DNA from: Candidatus Zixiibacteriota bacterium
GTDB lineage: Bacteria > Zixibacteria > MSB-5A5 > GN15 > JAAZOE01
DNA: 64,000 nt
Direction of reading: 5' to 3'
Assembly: GCA_030668485.1 (NCBI GenBank)
Contig: DAOUTW010000021.1
Location: 1 to 64,000 of the forward strand
A program made the translations under genes and the position numbers. Numbering within the stretch: the first letter of the stretch is position 1; each line of letters begins with the position of its first letter. Positions 19,078 to 29,368 of the stretch are shown here, in pieces. The notes under the pieces are model-generated. The model worked only from the letters and a program-made list of their open reading frames with translations, was not told the DNA's origin and searched no databases.

Positions 19078-19887
19078 ATGATGGAATATGCGACAGCCCT
19101 GGTAATCGGCCTGGCCGGAAGTCTCCACTGCATCGGTATGTGCGGTCCGATTGTTCTCGCCCTGCCGCAGGGGGAACAGAGTCGGCTGAACTTCTGGATC
19201 GGAAGAATATTGTACAATCTCGGCCGCGCCGTTACCTACTCCGTAATCGGATATATCTGCGGTCATATCGGACAAACTATTTTCGCCGGGGGGTATCAGC
19301 AAAGCTTATCTATAGCGCTGGGCATATTAATCCTGCTTTTCGTATTCTTGCCGAGTAAATACGCGTCGTATGCGATCGGAGCCAGACTTCATTCGAAAAT
19401 CATGATGGTCTTCAAGGGCCTGTGGGCCCGGTTGATGGTCCGGAAATCGCTTGGCTCCCTCTTCGTTATCGGCCTTCTCAATGGTTTCCTGCCATGCGGA
19501 CTGGTTTATATTGCCCTGGCCGGAGCGATTGCGACCGGCAATCCGATAAAAGGAGCAATCTTTATGGGAGTTTTCGGATTGGGCACGATGCCGGTCATGC
19601 TGGCGATGTCCCTGGCGGGGAAACTGATCAATGTCAATTTCCGAAAACATCTGAACCGTCTGATACCGGTCGGAGGGATTATTCTGGCGGTATTGTTTAT
19701 CCTTCGGGGGATGTCGCTGGGGATTCCGTATGTCAGCCCCAAAATCGAGACCGATGCCGCCGGAAAAACCAAAGTAACCTGCTGCCATCCGGCCGATGAG
19801 AATGAACCGGGCAGCGAGGCATCGAATGTCGAGACGCCAATGCTGATAGAAGATTCCGTAGATGAAAAATCGGCGGAAGATAAATAG
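19078..19887 (+). CDS. TauE/SafE-like (UreH domain) membrane protein of the cbb3 cluster
   Basis: 269 residues from the ATG at 19078, which has AGAGGT eight bases upstream; an earlier in-frame ATG lies inside ccoH. About six membrane segments with the paired family motifs GLAGSLHCIGMCGPIVLALP and GLLNGFLPCGLVYIALAGA. Such proteins sit at the end of many cbb3 clusters and are suspected of metal or small-molecule transport for oxidase biogenesis; the substrate is not known. The conserved Cys pair in HCIGMCG and a CC near the soluble tail could bind copper, which is inference. Confidence 0.85.
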   Translation: MMEYATALVIGLAGSLHCIGMCGPIVLALPQGEQSRLNFWIGRILYNLGRAVTYSVIGYICGHIGQTIFAGGYQQSLSIALGILILLFVFLPSKYASYAIGARLHSKIMMVFKGLWARLMVRKSLGSLFVIGLLNGFLPCGLVYIALAGAIATGNPIKGAIFMGVFGLGTMPVMLAMSLAGKLINVNFRKHLNRLIPVGGIILAVLFILRGMSLGIPYVSPKIETDAAGKTKVTCCHPADENEPGSEASNVETPMLIEDSVDEKSAEDK

Positions 19888-19962
19888 CAGAGGTCTATCC
19901 GGCTGGGGTCTTTGACTCACACCTAATATACCGGAATTAGATTGCATGCGATGTTATTATAG

Positions 19963-19996
19963 TTGACATGCCGGTGGGAATTAATCAAAATATAGA
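19963..19996 (+). promoter_or_regulatory. Possible cydAB promoter
   Basis: A perfect TTGACA (19963-19968) lies in the 169-base gap before cydA. At 17 bases spacing only CAAAAT (19986-19991) follows; a better TATAGA is at 22 bases. Whether this species uses this promoter type is unknown. Confidence 0.3.
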
Positions 19997-20056
19997 CATA
20001 ATTGGCCCTGATAGCATGGCAGATTATTATTCCGATGTCGTGCAGGAGCGTTTTTG

Positions 20057-21403
20057 ATGGACCTGGAGATCTTATCGAGGGTACAATTCGGTCTGACGAT
20101 CGGCTTTCATTATATATTTCCTCCCATGAGTATCGGTCTTGCCCTGATCCTGGTGATCATGGAAGGGATATATCTCAAAACCGGAAACCTTTTATATCAT
20201 CAGATGACCCGTTTCTGGGTCAAGATATTCGGTTTAATTTTTGCCCTGGGTGTTGCTACCGGGATTGTGATGGAATTCCAGTTCGGGACCAACTGGGCGA
20301 CTTATTCCCGTTTTGTCGGCGATGTTTTCGGTAGCGCCCTGGCGGCCGAAGGTATTTTCGCCTTCTTTCTCGAATCCGGATTTCTTGCCATCCTGCTATT
20401 CGGATGGGACAAGGTCAAACCCCGCACTCATTTTATCGCGACCATTCTGGTCGCCTTCGGGGCACATTTCTCGGCGATCTGGATAGTCGTGGCCAATTCA
20501 TGGCAGCAAACACCGACCGGGCATCATGTGGTCGCGTTCGGCGACGGGATGCGAGCCGAAATCGTCGATTTCTGGCAGGTGGTTTTCAACCCCTCTTTTC
20601 TCGATCGTATCGGCCATGTTTATATGGGCGCCTGGCAAGCGGGAGCATTCTTTGTCATCAGCGTCAGCGCCTTTTATCTTCTTCGCAAAAAACATATCGA
20701 GCAGGCCAAAGGTGCGATCAAAATTGCGGTTATCGTGGCTCTTTTCGCATCGGTGATGCAACTGGTTACCGGCCACAGCAGCGCCTCGACCGTGGCCGAA
20801 ACCCAGCCGGCCAAATTGGCCGCCTTTGAAGGTCATTTTCCCGCAGACGCTCCGGCCGGAGCCTACCTGTTTGGATGGGTTGATGATGATGCTGAAAAAA
20901 CGTATGGCTTGGAAATTCCCGGATTTCTATCGTTTCTTGTTCATGGAGATGCCGATGCACCGGTCACCGGGCTGAAGGCGTTTCCGCCGGAGGACCGGCC
21001 GCCGGCGAATCTGGTATTTCAAAGTTATCATATCATGGTCGCGATCGGTATGACCCTGATCCTGCTCAGCCTGATCGGGGTATACCATTGGTGGCGCAAA
21101 CGACTGTGCACCAATCAATGGCTGCTGTGGATATTTATTTTCTCGGTGCTGCTGCCCCAAATTGCCAACCAGATGGGCTGGTTTACCGCCGAGGTGGGGC
21201 GGCAGCCGTGGATCGTATATGGCCTTTTGCGAACATCCGACGCCTTATCGTCAAGTGTCGAGCCGGGTCAGGTGATATTATCATTGATCATGTTCACGCT
21301 GATCTATCTGCTGTTGTTCGTGCTTTTCATCTATCTACTCAATGAAAAGATTCAGCACGGTCCGGTTGATGGCAAACCGCAAATAGAGGGGCGCAAGGTA
21401 TGA
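20057..21403 (+). CDS. cydA: Cytochrome bd quinol oxidase subunit I
   Basis: 448 residues from the ATG at 20057, with AGGAG eight bases before it. Family landmarks: the axial heme histidine in [12 protein letters not shown] near residue 18, the EFQFGTNW and FAFFLESGF stretches, the Q-loop region ([12 protein letters not shown]) and GRQPW near residue 385. The protein is shorter than the E. coli subunit and has the short Q-loop type. It oxidises quinol and reduces oxygen without proton pumping, with high oxygen affinity. Stop overlaps cydB (ATGA). Confidence 0.95.
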   Translation: MDLEILSRVQFGLTIGFHYIFPPMSIGLALILVIMEGIYLKTGNLLYHQMTRFWVKIFGLIFALGVATGIVMEFQFGTNWATYSRFVGDVFGSALAAEGIFAFFLESGFLAILLFGWDKVKPRTHFIATILVAFGAHFSAIWIVVANSWQQTPTGHHVVAFGDGMRAEIVDFWQVVFNPSFLDRIGHVYMGAWQAGAFFVISVSAFYLLRKKHIEQAKGAIKIAVIVALFASVMQLVTGHSSASTVAETQPAKLAAFEGHFPADAPAGAYLFGWVDDDAEKTYGLEIPGFLSFLVHGDADAPVTGLKAFPPEDRPPANLVFQSYHIMVAIGMTLILLSLIGVYHWWRKRLCTNQWLLWIFIFSVLLPQIANQMGWFTAEVGRQPWIVYGLLRTSDALSSSVEPGQVILSLIMFTLIYLLLFVLFIYLLNEKIQHGPVDGKPQIEGRKV

Positions 21404-22428
21404 CATTCGCATTCGATTTAAATACGATATGGTTTGGGCTGGTCGGGGTGCTGCTGACCGGATATGCGATCCTCGATGGTTTCGACCTCGGCGTTGGCGC
21501 ACTTCATCTGCTGACCAAAGGCGATACCAATCGGCGTATGATGATCAATTCGATCGGGCCGGTCTGGGACGGTAATGAAGTCTGGCTGGTTACCGGGGGA
21601 GGGGCTTTATTCGCCGCTTTTCCAGAAGTTTACGCCTCGGCCTTCTCAGGATTTTATATGGCGCTTATGCTCCTGTTGTTCAGCCTGATTTTTAGAGCGG
21701 TGGCAATCGAGTTCAGGAGCAAACGTGAAGGGCGAGGTTGGCGGCAGTTCTGGGATGCTAGCTTCAGCGTCAGCAGTATTTTATCCGGCCTGCTTATCGG
21801 CGTCGCTCTGGGCAATATCGCCTGGGGAATTTCTCTTAATGCACAGCACGATTTCACCGGTAGTTTCTGGAGCCTGCTGCATCCGTATGCGCTCATGGTT
21901 GGCGTCACTACGGTGGCATTATTCATGATGCACGGCGCCATCTATGTCGTGATGAAAACCGATGGTGAACTTCAGGCCAAAATCAGGAGCCGGGTCAATA
22001 ACACCATCATATTCTTCATCATTTGCTATGCCGCGACGACTTTGGCGACTCTGTTGTATATTCCGCATATGACCGAAAATCTCAAGAATTTCCCGGTGCT
22101 GTTTATTATTCCGGTGCTCAATATGCTGGCGATTGCCAATATACCGCGTGAGATTCACCACGGGCGCGATTTTCGGGCTTTTTTGTCGTCGTGTGCCTCA
22201 TTGGCGGCGCTTATGGCTCTGTTCGGGATTGGCATGTACCCTAATTTGATCCTGTCGAATCCTATTGCCGCCAACAGCTTGCATCTTTATAATGCCGCCT
22301 CGTCGCCCAAAACGCTGAATATTATGCTGATTATTGCTTTAATCGGTATGCCACTGGTTATCGCCTATACGTCAGCTATTTACTGGATTTTCCGCGGCAA
22401 GGTGAAATTGACCGACCATAGTTATTGA
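21400..22428 (+). CDS. cydB: Cytochrome bd quinol oxidase subunit II
   Basis: 342 residues, about nine membrane segments. The N-terminus (YAILDGFDLGVGALH) and GPVWDGNEVWLVTGGGALFAAFP (here as GNEVWLVTGGGALFAAFP) are diagnostic for CydB. It pairs with CydA. No CydX-like small gene was found in the following 120 bases. A short hairpin (22428-22443) without a T-run lies just after the stop. Confidence 0.95.
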   Translation: MTFAFDLNTIWFGLVGVLLTGYAILDGFDLGVGALHLLTKGDTNRRMMINSIGPVWDGNEVWLVTGGGALFAAFPEVYASAFSGFYMALMLLLFSLIFRAVAIEFRSKREGRGWRQFWDASFSVSSILSGLLIGVALGNIAWGISLNAQHDFTGSFWSLLHPYALMVGVTTVALFMMHGAIYVVMKTDGELQAKIRSRVNNTIIFFIICYAATTLATLLYIPHMTENLKNFPVLFIIPVLNMLAIANIPREIHHGRDFRAFLSSCASLAALMALFGIGMYPNLILSNPIAANSLHLYNAASSPKTLNIMLIIALIGMPLVIAYTSAIYWIFRGKVKLTDHSY

Positions 22429-22657
22429 TACGCAGAAGCGTATTGTTGATAATATAACGCAATATTGGTTCATAATGGTCCCCATACAGCGTATGATTTT
22501 GAGACAATCATCCCCGATTGGTGCAATTGAGATATCTTAAGCAAAGCACTTGTCAGATGAGTGTAGATTTCCTATTTTGGGGAGTTGTTTTTGGAAATTC
22601 TGCGGGAGGGATATCTCCGACCATTTGGGGCCGGAGTCGAAATTGGAGGTTTTGATT

Positions 22658-25141
22658 ATGGACGATCTCTATCGTCACCGGTTACTGAAAAATGTTTTTA
22701 TTGCGGTCTCTCTTACCTGCCTGCTGCTGTTTAGTTCCGCAGGTTTCGGTCAGGAAGTCCCGGAATCAGGCTACATGATGCCGCCGAAGGTGATTGCCGA
22801 CCTGATCGACGCTCCGCCGACCCCGCGCGTTTCCATCAGCCCCGACAATGAATATATGATGATTCAACAATGGCCGGGTTTGCCCTCTATCGAAGAGGTT
22901 TCGCAGCCGGAACTGCGGCTGGCCGGTTTGCGGATAAATCCCCGCACCAACGGCCCCAGCCGAGGCAGATACCTGACAGGTCTCACCATCCGCAAGATTT
23001 CGGACGGTTCCGACCTTGAAATTACCGGATTACCGGAAGACCCATATATCACCAGTGTGGTATGGTCTCCCGACAGCAAGCGGATTTCCTTTATTTTAAC
23101 GATAGATAACAAACGGGAACTGTGGGGAGCCAAGGTATCCGAAGGCAAAGCCTCGCGGCTTTCTTCGGTCCGGCTCAACAGCGCCTTCGGCAGCACCTAT
23201 ACCTGGCTTTCAGACAGCAAAACAATAATCGCCAAAACCGTACTGACCGATCGCGGCGTAGCTCTGGAAGAACCGACCGTTCCTTCCGGGCCGATAACTC
23301 AGGAAAACCTGGGTCGCAAAGCCCCGGCCCGAACCTACCAGGATTTGCTCAAGAGCGGGTATGATGAAGATGTTTTTGATTACTATGCGACTTCGCAGTT
23401 GGTGAAAATAGAGTTTGAAGGCCAGACGGTCCCAATTGGCAATCCGGGAATTTTCTACCAGGTTGACCCGTCGCCGGACGGTAAACTTATCATGGTGGAA
23501 ATCATCCACAGGCCCTATTCTTACGCGGTACCTTTGTACCGTTTCCCCAGGAAGGCCGAAATCTGGGATTTGGACGGCGGACTTGTACATCACCTGGCCG
23601 AAATACCATTGGCCGATAATATCCCGGTCGCTTTCGGATCGGTAATTACCGGACCACGTTCTTTCGGATGGCGTCAGGATGCCGATGCGACCCTGTATTG
23701 GACAGAGGCACAGGACGGTGGGGATGCTGGAGCGGAATCGGAAAACCGTGACCAGGTGTTCCTCCAGCCGGCTCCTTTCGATAAACCGCCAGTCCCGCTG
23801 ATCACTCTCGATATTCGTTTCGATAATATCCTCTGGGGGACCGATGACCTTGCCATAGTAACCGGATGGTGGTGGCAAACGCGCAACGAAAAGGCCTGGC
23901 AACTCAAACCGGGCTCGCCTGATGCCGAACCGGTACTCATAAGAGACAGGTCATGGGAGGATAGATATAGTGATCCCGGTACGCCGTTGATGAAATACGA
24001 TGATGGCGGAGCCCTGGTGCTAATGACTGCCGACAAGGGACGAAGTCTCTTTTTAACTTCCTCGGGGGCATCTCCGGAAGGCGACCGGCCGTTTCTCGAT
24101 AAGTACGATTTGAAAACGCATGAGACCGAACGGTTGTTCAGGTCGGAGGCACCCTATTATGAATATCCGATAGAATTAATCGATCCTGGGAAGGGGATAA
24201 TCATTACCCGTCGCGAGGCGGTCGATGAGCCGCCGAATTATTTCATCCGCGATATTAAAAAGAATACCGTCGATCAGATTACCTCGTTCCCTCATCCGAC
24301 GCCGCAACTGGGCGGTGTCGAGAAGGAGTTGATCCGTTACGAAAGAGAAGACGGCGTGCAGTTGACCGGCACTTTGTATTTGCCCGCCGGGTATTCTCCT
24401 GAAAAAGACGGTCCTTTGCCGACTATTATGTGGGCTTATCCGAACGAATTCAAGAGCGCCGATGCCGCCGGACAGGTGACCGATTCGCCCTATCGCTTTA
24501 TCCGAGTTGGGTGGTGGTCGCCGATGTTATGGTTGACCATGGGTTATGCCGTCCTTGATGACGCCAGTATGCCGGTGGTCGGCGAGGGAGATGAGGAACC
24601 GAATGATTCCTTCGTGAGGCAATTGGTTGCCAGCGCCAAAGCGGCCATCGATGAGGTCGCTCGACGCGGTGTTTCCGATCCCGACCGGGTTGCTATCGGT
24701 GGACATTCCTATGGCGCCTTCATGACCGCCAATCTGCTGGCCCATTCCGATCTGTTTCGGGCCGGATTGGCCCGGAGCGGTGCTTATAACCGGACATTGA
24801 CGCCATTCGGATTCCAGTCGGAAGAACGAACTTACTGGGAAGCGCCCGAGGTTTATTACACCATGTCGCCTTTTATGCATGCCGACAAAATTAACGAACC
24901 GATTCTCCTGGTGCATGGCGAAGCCGACAACAATTCGGGAACTTACCCGTTGCAAAGCGAACGGTTCTATGCCGCACTGAAAGGGCATGGCGCAACCGCG
25001 CGGCTGGTGATGCTGCCGCATGAAAGTCACAGCTATCGGGCTCGCGAATCGGTCATGCATGTTTTGTGGGAAACCACCGAATGGCTGGAGAAATATGTCA
25101 AAAACGCCGAACCGCGAACCGGGGCGGAAGCATCACAATAA
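22658..25141 (+). CDS. Secreted S9-family serine peptidase, glutamyl-endopeptidase-like
   Basis: 827 residues from the ATG at 22658, which has GGAGG eight bases upstream; an earlier in-frame start lacks one. A cleavable signal peptide (hydrophobic 14-30) exports it. The N-terminal two thirds form a beta-propeller (repeats such as VVWSPDSKRISF); the C-terminal alpha/beta-hydrolase domain has the nucleophile in GGHSYGAF (Ser about 684), the Asp in HGEADNNSG and the His in LPHESHSY. The catalytic domain reads like the plant chloroplast glutamyl endopeptidase branch (RSGAYNRTLTPFGFQ), so cleavage after Glu is plausible but not proven. It is a single gene with its own terminator. Confidence 0.9.
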   Translation: MDDLYRHRLLKNVFIAVSLTCLLLFSSAGFGQEVPESGYMMPPKVIADLIDAPPTPRVSISPDNEYMMIQQWPGLPSIEEVSQPELRLAGLRINPRTNGPSRGRYLTGLTIRKISDGSDLEITGLPEDPYITSVVWSPDSKRISFILTIDNKRELWGAKVSEGKASRLSSVRLNSAFGSTYTWLSDSKTIIAKTVLTDRGVALEEPTVPSGPITQENLGRKAPARTYQDLLKSGYDEDVFDYYATSQLVKIEFEGQTVPIGNPGIFYQVDPSPDGKLIMVEIIHRPYSYAVPLYRFPRKAEIWDLDGGLVHHLAEIPLADNIPVAFGSVITGPRSFGWRQDADATLYWTEAQDGGDAGAESENRDQVFLQPAPFDKPPVPLITLDIRFDNILWGTDDLAIVTGWWWQTRNEKAWQLKPGSPDAEPVLIRDRSWEDRYSDPGTPLMKYDDGGALVLMTADKGRSLFLTSSGASPEGDRPFLDKYDLKTHETERLFRSEAPYYEYPIELIDPGKGIIITRREAVDEPPNYFIRDIKKNTVDQITSFPHPTPQLGGVEKELIRYEREDGVQLTGTLYLPAGYSPEKDGPLPTIMWAYPNEFKSADAAGQVTDSPYRFIRVGWWSPMLWLTMGYAVLDDASMPVVGEGDEEPNDSFVRQLVASAKAAIDEVARRGVSDPDRVAIGGHSYGAFMTANLLAHSDLFRAGLARSGAYNRTLTPFGFQSEERTYWEAPEVYYTMSPFMHADKINEPILLVHGEADNNSGTYPLQSERFYAALKGHGATARLVMLPHESHSYRARESVMHVLWETTEWLEKYVKNAEPRTGAEASQ

Positions 25142-25166
25142 GTCCTGCGAGCAGAAATAGATCAAT

Positions 25167-25198
25167 AAGAAGCCCCGTATTCAGGGGCTTCTTTTATT
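25167..25198 (+). terminator. Rho-independent terminator after the S9 peptidase gene
   Basis: Perfect 10-base stem AAGAAGCCCC (25167-25176) with GGGGCTTCTT (25184-25193), 7-base loop, ending in TTATTAT. Confidence 0.88.
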
Positions 25199-25241
25199 AT
25201 CCTTTGACTTTGGCAAAACGATTGGCATTATTGTCATCAAT

Positions 25242-26144
25242 ATGCGCTTAGGGAAAATACAGGAGAAGTACAAAAAAAGGCTGGCCGATCTTGGCCTGCT
25301 GTATGCTGCTGCCATCTGGGGATCGACCTTCTTTATCGTCAAGGCGGTCCTTGATGATATCGATCCGGTGGTTCTGGTCGGATATCGTTTTCTCCTGGCC
25401 GGATCAATTCTTTTAGTCGTCTTAAAACTCAAAGGGCGGTCAGTTTTTACCGGAATGGGTCGGGCAGCATGGCTCGGTTTCCTTCTCTGGATGTTATATA
25501 TCCCACAGACGATCGGCCTCAAGTACACCACTGCTTCCAATTCCGGTTTTATTACTGGACTGTTTGTCGCCTTTGTTCCGCTATTCCTGTTGACTATTTT
25601 CAGGCGCAAACCGACCAGGATGGAATTGATTGCATCCGGTATTTCCATGATCGGATTATGGGTTCTGACCGGGGGGTTGGTTGATATAAATATCGGCGAT
25701 ATGCTGACTCTTATCGCCGCCGTTACATACGCTCTGCACCTGCTGTATTCCGACAAGTATATGAAAACCGGGATCGATCCGTATATAATCAGTTGCCAGC
25801 AATTTTTGGTGGTCGGCGTCCTCAGTATCGTTACCGCCCTGATATTTGATTTGCCGTTCACGGTTACTTCAACCGGCGCGGTATGGATGATACTGTTCCT
25901 CACCATTTTCCCAACCCTGCTGGCATTTGTTTTTCAGATGATGGCTCAAAAAATAGCCTCGCCTTTGCGCGTATCACTTATATTCGCACTCGAACCGGTT
26001 TTCGCCGGTTTGTTTGCGTGGACCCTGGGCGGCGAACAGTTTGTACAACATCGAGCCCTCGGTGGTTTGCTGATCTTCTTGGCGCTGATAGTATCCGGGC
26101 TGTCATGGCCGCCAGGAAGTAAGAAACACTTGATTGAGAAATAA
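25242..26144 (+). CDS. EamA/DMT-family transporter
   Basis: 300 residues with ten predicted membrane helices in two EamA repeats. GLLYAAAIWGSTFFIVKAVL at the start and RFLLAGSILL are the usual repeat-1 motifs; repeat 2 ends in EPVFAGLFAWTLGGE. Substrate cannot be told from sequence; such carriers export amino acids or other metabolites. The ribosome site is weak. It is followed after 20 bases by the exonuclease gene. Confidence 0.9.
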   Translation: MRLGKIQEKYKKRLADLGLLYAAAIWGSTFFIVKAVLDDIDPVVLVGYRFLLAGSILLVVLKLKGRSVFTGMGRAAWLGFLLWMLYIPQTIGLKYTTASNSGFITGLFVAFVPLFLLTIFRRKPTRMELIASGISMIGLWVLTGGLVDINIGDMLTLIAAVTYALHLLYSDKYMKTGIDPYIISCQQFLVVGVLSIVTALIFDLPFTVTSTGAVWMILFLTIFPTLLAFVFQMMAQKIASPLRVSLIFALEPVFAGLFAWTLGGEQFVQHRALGGLLIFLALIVSGLSWPPGSKKHLIEK

Positions 26145-26164
26145 CCTGATAGGAAAATAAACAG

Positions 26165-26944
26165 ATGGCAAAACAAAAACTCCGGATCTATTCGTGGAAT
26201 GTCAACGGTATCCGTGCCGTCGATCGTAAAGGCGCTATGGACTGGTTCTTCGATGAGAAACCGTCGATTCTCTGTCTGCAGGAAACCAAGGCGCAGGAAG
26301 AGCAGGTGCCGCAAGTTTTGAAAGAAGTCGATGGATATCATACCTATTTTGCCTCTGCCGAGCGTAAAGGATACAGTGGTACGGCGGTTTATACTCAGCC
26401 GGAGCCAAGGAATATTTATCATGGTTTCGGAGTCCCGGAGTTTGATAGTGAGGGGCGCACTCTGATCGCCGAATACGAGCAGTTCACCCTCCTGAATGTT
26501 TATTTCCCGAACGGCAAGGCCTCCAAAGAGCGGCTGGCCTACAAAATGGCCTTTTACGATGCTTTTCTCAAACATATAGATCAGCGGCGGGATAGGGGAG
26601 AAAACATAGTATTCTGCGGCGATGTCAACACCGCTCATAAGGAAATCGACCTGTCACGACCGAAGGAGAATCAAAAGGTATCCGGTTTTTTGCCCGAAGA
26701 ACGGGCCTGGATTGATAAGTTGATCGAGCATGGATATATCGATACCCTGCGACTATTCAACTCCGAACCAGGGCAGTATTCATGGTGGGATATGAAGAGC
26801 CGAGCGCGGGAAAGGAATGTCGGCTGGAGAATCGACTATTTCTTTGTCAGCGAAAGCCTGCGTACAAATATCAAGGGAGCATTTATTATGCCGGAAATCA
26901 TGGGGTCGGATCATTGTCCGGTAGGTATCGATCTGATGATTTAG
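26165..26944 (+). CDS. xth: Exodeoxyribonuclease III (AP endonuclease)
   Basis: 259 residues of the exonuclease III family. Catalytic motifs: WNVNGIRA (metal-binding Asn), QETKA (Glu), the Tyr in [16 protein letters not shown] (Asp/Asn pair), RIDYFFVS and the final SDHCPV. It cleaves DNA at abasic sites in base-excision repair and is cytoplasmic. GDVN instead of the common GDFN is a usual variant. The Lys/Arg-rich middle is normal for the family. Confidence 0.93.
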   Translation: MAKQKLRIYSWNVNGIRAVDRKGAMDWFFDEKPSILCLQETKAQEEQVPQVLKEVDGYHTYFASAERKGYSGTAVYTQPEPRNIYHGFGVPEFDSEGRTLIAEYEQFTLLNVYFPNGKASKERLAYKMAFYDAFLKHIDQRRDRGENIVFCGDVNTAHKEIDLSRPKENQKVSGFLPEERAWIDKLIEHGYIDTLRLFNSEPGQYSWWDMKSRARERNVGWRIDYFFVSESLRTNIKGAFIMPEIMGSDHCPVGIDLMI

Positions 26945-27022
26945 AATCCGTGATTTCATGTTTCTTTTTACGTCCGATTTTAATATCTTATAGCCACACG
27001 TGAACGATTTGCAGAGGACAAT

Positions 27023-29164
27023 ATGGAAAGCACACATATAGTAAAAATCGCCCAGGAGTTAAACCTGAACGGTAAACAAGTGGCGGCAACGGTCACGTTG
27101 CTCGATGATGACGCCACCGTTCCATTCATTGCCCGGTATCGCAAAGAGATGACCGGGAGCCTGGATGAGGTGGTTATCACCGCCATTCGAGATCGTATCG
27201 CTCAACTCCGTGAACTGGACAAACGTCGCGAGGCGATTCTGAAATCACTCGAAGAGCGCGAACTGCTGACCGACGAGCTGAAAGAGAAAATCGAAGCGGC
27301 CGAAACGATGGCCGAGTTGGAGGATATCTATCTCCCGTTCCGTCCCAAACGTCGCACGCGGGCGACCATCGCCAAAGAGCGCGGCCTGGAACCTTTGGCC
27401 GAGCTTTTGTTCGAACAAGAAGATATCGATCCGATCAAGGAAGCCGAACCTTTTGTCGATTCGGAAAAAGAAGTGGAAACGGTTGAGGATGCTCTCGCCG
27501 GGGCGCGTGATATTATCGCAGAATGGGTCAGCGAGGATGCCGATGCTCGAGCCAAAATGCGCGAACTGTTCCATAAAACGGGAATGATCACGTCGAAGGT
27601 GATTATCGGCAAGGAAACCGAAGGCGCCAAATTCTCCGATTATTTCGAATGGCAGGAAGAAATTTCGTCGGCGCCGTCGCATCGTATCCTGGCGATGAGG
27701 CGGGGAGAGGCGGAAGGTTATTTAAATTTCAAAATCGCCCCCTCCGAAGATGAGGCGCTGCATCTGCTGGAAGAGATTTTTGTCATCAGTGATAATGATG
27801 CCTCGGAACAGGTCCGGCTGGCAGTGCAGGATAGTTACCATCGTCTTCTCAGTTCATCAATGGAAACAGAGATACGGAGTGGCTCGAAAGTGCATGCCGA
27901 TGAGGAAGCAATCAGGGTTTTCGCCGCCAATCTCCGGGAGCTTTTGATGAGTTCGCCGCTGGGGCAGAAACGAGTCATGGCGGTCGATCCCGGTTTTCGT
28001 ACCGGCTGCAAAATCGTCTGCCTCGATCAGCAGGGGAAATTGCTCCATAATACCGCCATCTTTCCCCATGGTTCATCCGGACAACGAGACAATTCCGGAG
28101 CCGAAATCGAATTTCTCTGCAAGGAATACAATATAGAAATCATCGCGATCGGCAACGGCACCGCCGGGCGAGAAACCGAGTCGTTTATTCGCGATCTGGA
28201 TTTGCCTGAGGGAATTGCGATTGAGATGGTCAATGAATCGGGCGCCTCGATCTATTCCGCCTCGGAGATCGCTCGCGAGGAATTTCCGGATCATGATATC
28301 ACCGTCAGGGGAGCGGTATCGATCGGTCGGCGTCTGATGGACCCATTGGCCGAGCTGGTCAAGATCGATGCCAAGTCGATCGGCGTCGGGCAGTATCAGC
28401 ATGATGTCGATCAGCCATCGCTAAAACAGGGGCTTGACGATGTCGTCGTCAGTTGCGTCAATGCGGTCGGAGTCGAAGTCAACACTGCCAGCAAACAACT
28501 ATTGACATATGTCTCCGGTCTGGGTCCGAACCTGGCCGGGAAAATCATCGATTATCGTAATGAAAAAGGGGCGTTTAAATCCCGTGATGATTTTCTTCAG
28601 GTGCCGCGCCTTGGCCCCAAGGCGTTTGAGCAAGCGGCTGGGTTCCTGCGGATTCTTGATGCTCCAAATCCTCTCGACCGTAGCGCGGTGCATCCTGAAA
28701 GCTACGGTGTGGTGATGAAGATGGCCAAGGACTTGGGTTGTACGGTCAATGAGTTGATGCGCGACGAAAACCTCAGGAAGAAGCTCAGGCTGACCGACTA
28801 TGTCAGCGACAGGATCGGGATGCCAACCCTGCAGGATATCATGGATGAATTGGCCAAACCGGGCCGTGATCCACGGCAGCAGTTTATTGCTTTTAAATAT
28901 GATGATACTATCAACGCTATTGAGGATGTCAAAGTCGGTATGAAGATTCCCGGCATAGTTACCAACGTCACCAATTTCGGGGCTTTTGTCGATATTGGCG
29001 TCCATCAGGATGGTTTGGTGCATATCAGCGAAATGGCCGACCGATTTGTCAAAGATCCCAATGAAGTCGTCAAGGTTCAGCAGCAGGTGATGGTCACGGT
29101 ATTGGCGATCGACCTCGACCGCAACCGGATATCATTGACCCTGCGTGAAAAGCCGCAGCCGTAG
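27023..29164 (+). CDS. tex: Tex-family RNA-binding protein
   Basis: 713 residues. Order: helical N-terminal domain with the hallmark VPFIARYRKEMTG, a YqgF-like nuclease fold in the middle (MAVDPGFRTGCKIVCLD), two helix-hairpin-helix motifs (VGVEVNTASKQLLTYVSGLG region) and a C-terminal S1 domain (GIVTNVTNFGAFVDIGVHQD). Tex binds nucleic acids and influences transcription; mechanism is still debated. It is a housekeeping gene of normal length. Ribosome site AGAGGA lies before the ATG. Confidence 0.95.
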   Translation: MESTHIVKIAQELNLNGKQVAATVTLLDDDATVPFIARYRKEMTGSLDEVVITAIRDRIAQLRELDKRREAILKSLEERELLTDELKEKIEAAETMAELEDIYLPFRPKRRTRATIAKERGLEPLAELLFEQEDIDPIKEAEPFVDSEKEVETVEDALAGARDIIAEWVSEDADARAKMRELFHKTGMITSKVIIGKETEGAKFSDYFEWQEEISSAPSHRILAMRRGEAEGYLNFKIAPSEDEALHLLEEIFVISDNDASEQVRLAVQDSYHRLLSSSMETEIRSGSKVHADEEAIRVFAANLRELLMSSPLGQKRVMAVDPGFRTGCKIVCLDQQGKLLHNTAIFPHGSSGQRDNSGAEIEFLCKEYNIEIIAIGNGTAGRETESFIRDLDLPEGIAIEMVNESGASIYSASEIAREEFPDHDITVRGAVSIGRRLMDPLAELVKIDAKSIGVGQYQHDVDQPSLKQGLDDVVVSCVNAVGVEVNTASKQLLTYVSGLGPNLAGKIIDYRNEKGAFKSRDDFLQVPRLGPKAFEQAAGFLRILDAPNPLDRSAVHPESYGVVMKMAKDLGCTVNELMRDENLRKKLRLTDYVSDRIGMPTLQDIMDELAKPGRDPRQQFIAFKYDDTINAIEDVKVGMKIPGIVTNVTNFGAFVDIGVHQDGLVHISEMADRFVKDPNEVVKVQQQVMVTVLAIDLDRNRISLTLREKPQP

Positions 29165-29186
29165 ATTTAGCCGAGTAAATCAGTTA

Positions 29187-29250
29187 GCCCTGGGGCAGAC
29201 GAGCCCGCCGAGGCGGGTGCCGCCTACCGGCAGGGGCCAGCTTTTTTTCT
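29187..29250 (+). terminator. Possible terminator region after tex
   Basis: GC-rich self-complementary stretch (CCCGCC/GGCGGG at 29203-29216, plus imperfect pairing of GCCCTG with CAGGGGC) that ends in a run of seven T (29242-29248). The fold is not a simple hairpin. Confidence 0.45.
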
Positions 29251-29368
29251 GTCGCGCGGATGCTCTGTCCATAGTGATGAAAAATGTCGAAACCTCCCTC
29301 GTAAGGCTCGGGACCTATGGCAAGGGTTCCAATGTATTCAACCACCCATCTACGAAATGCTCACTTTA

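Noticed and set aside
22428-22443. Terminator after cydB (ATACGC-AGAA-GCGTAT)
   Set aside because: The stem is only six pairs and no T-run follows.
22429-22560. A cydX gene after cydB
   Set aside because: The only short frame (from 22475) has no membrane helix or CydX pattern.
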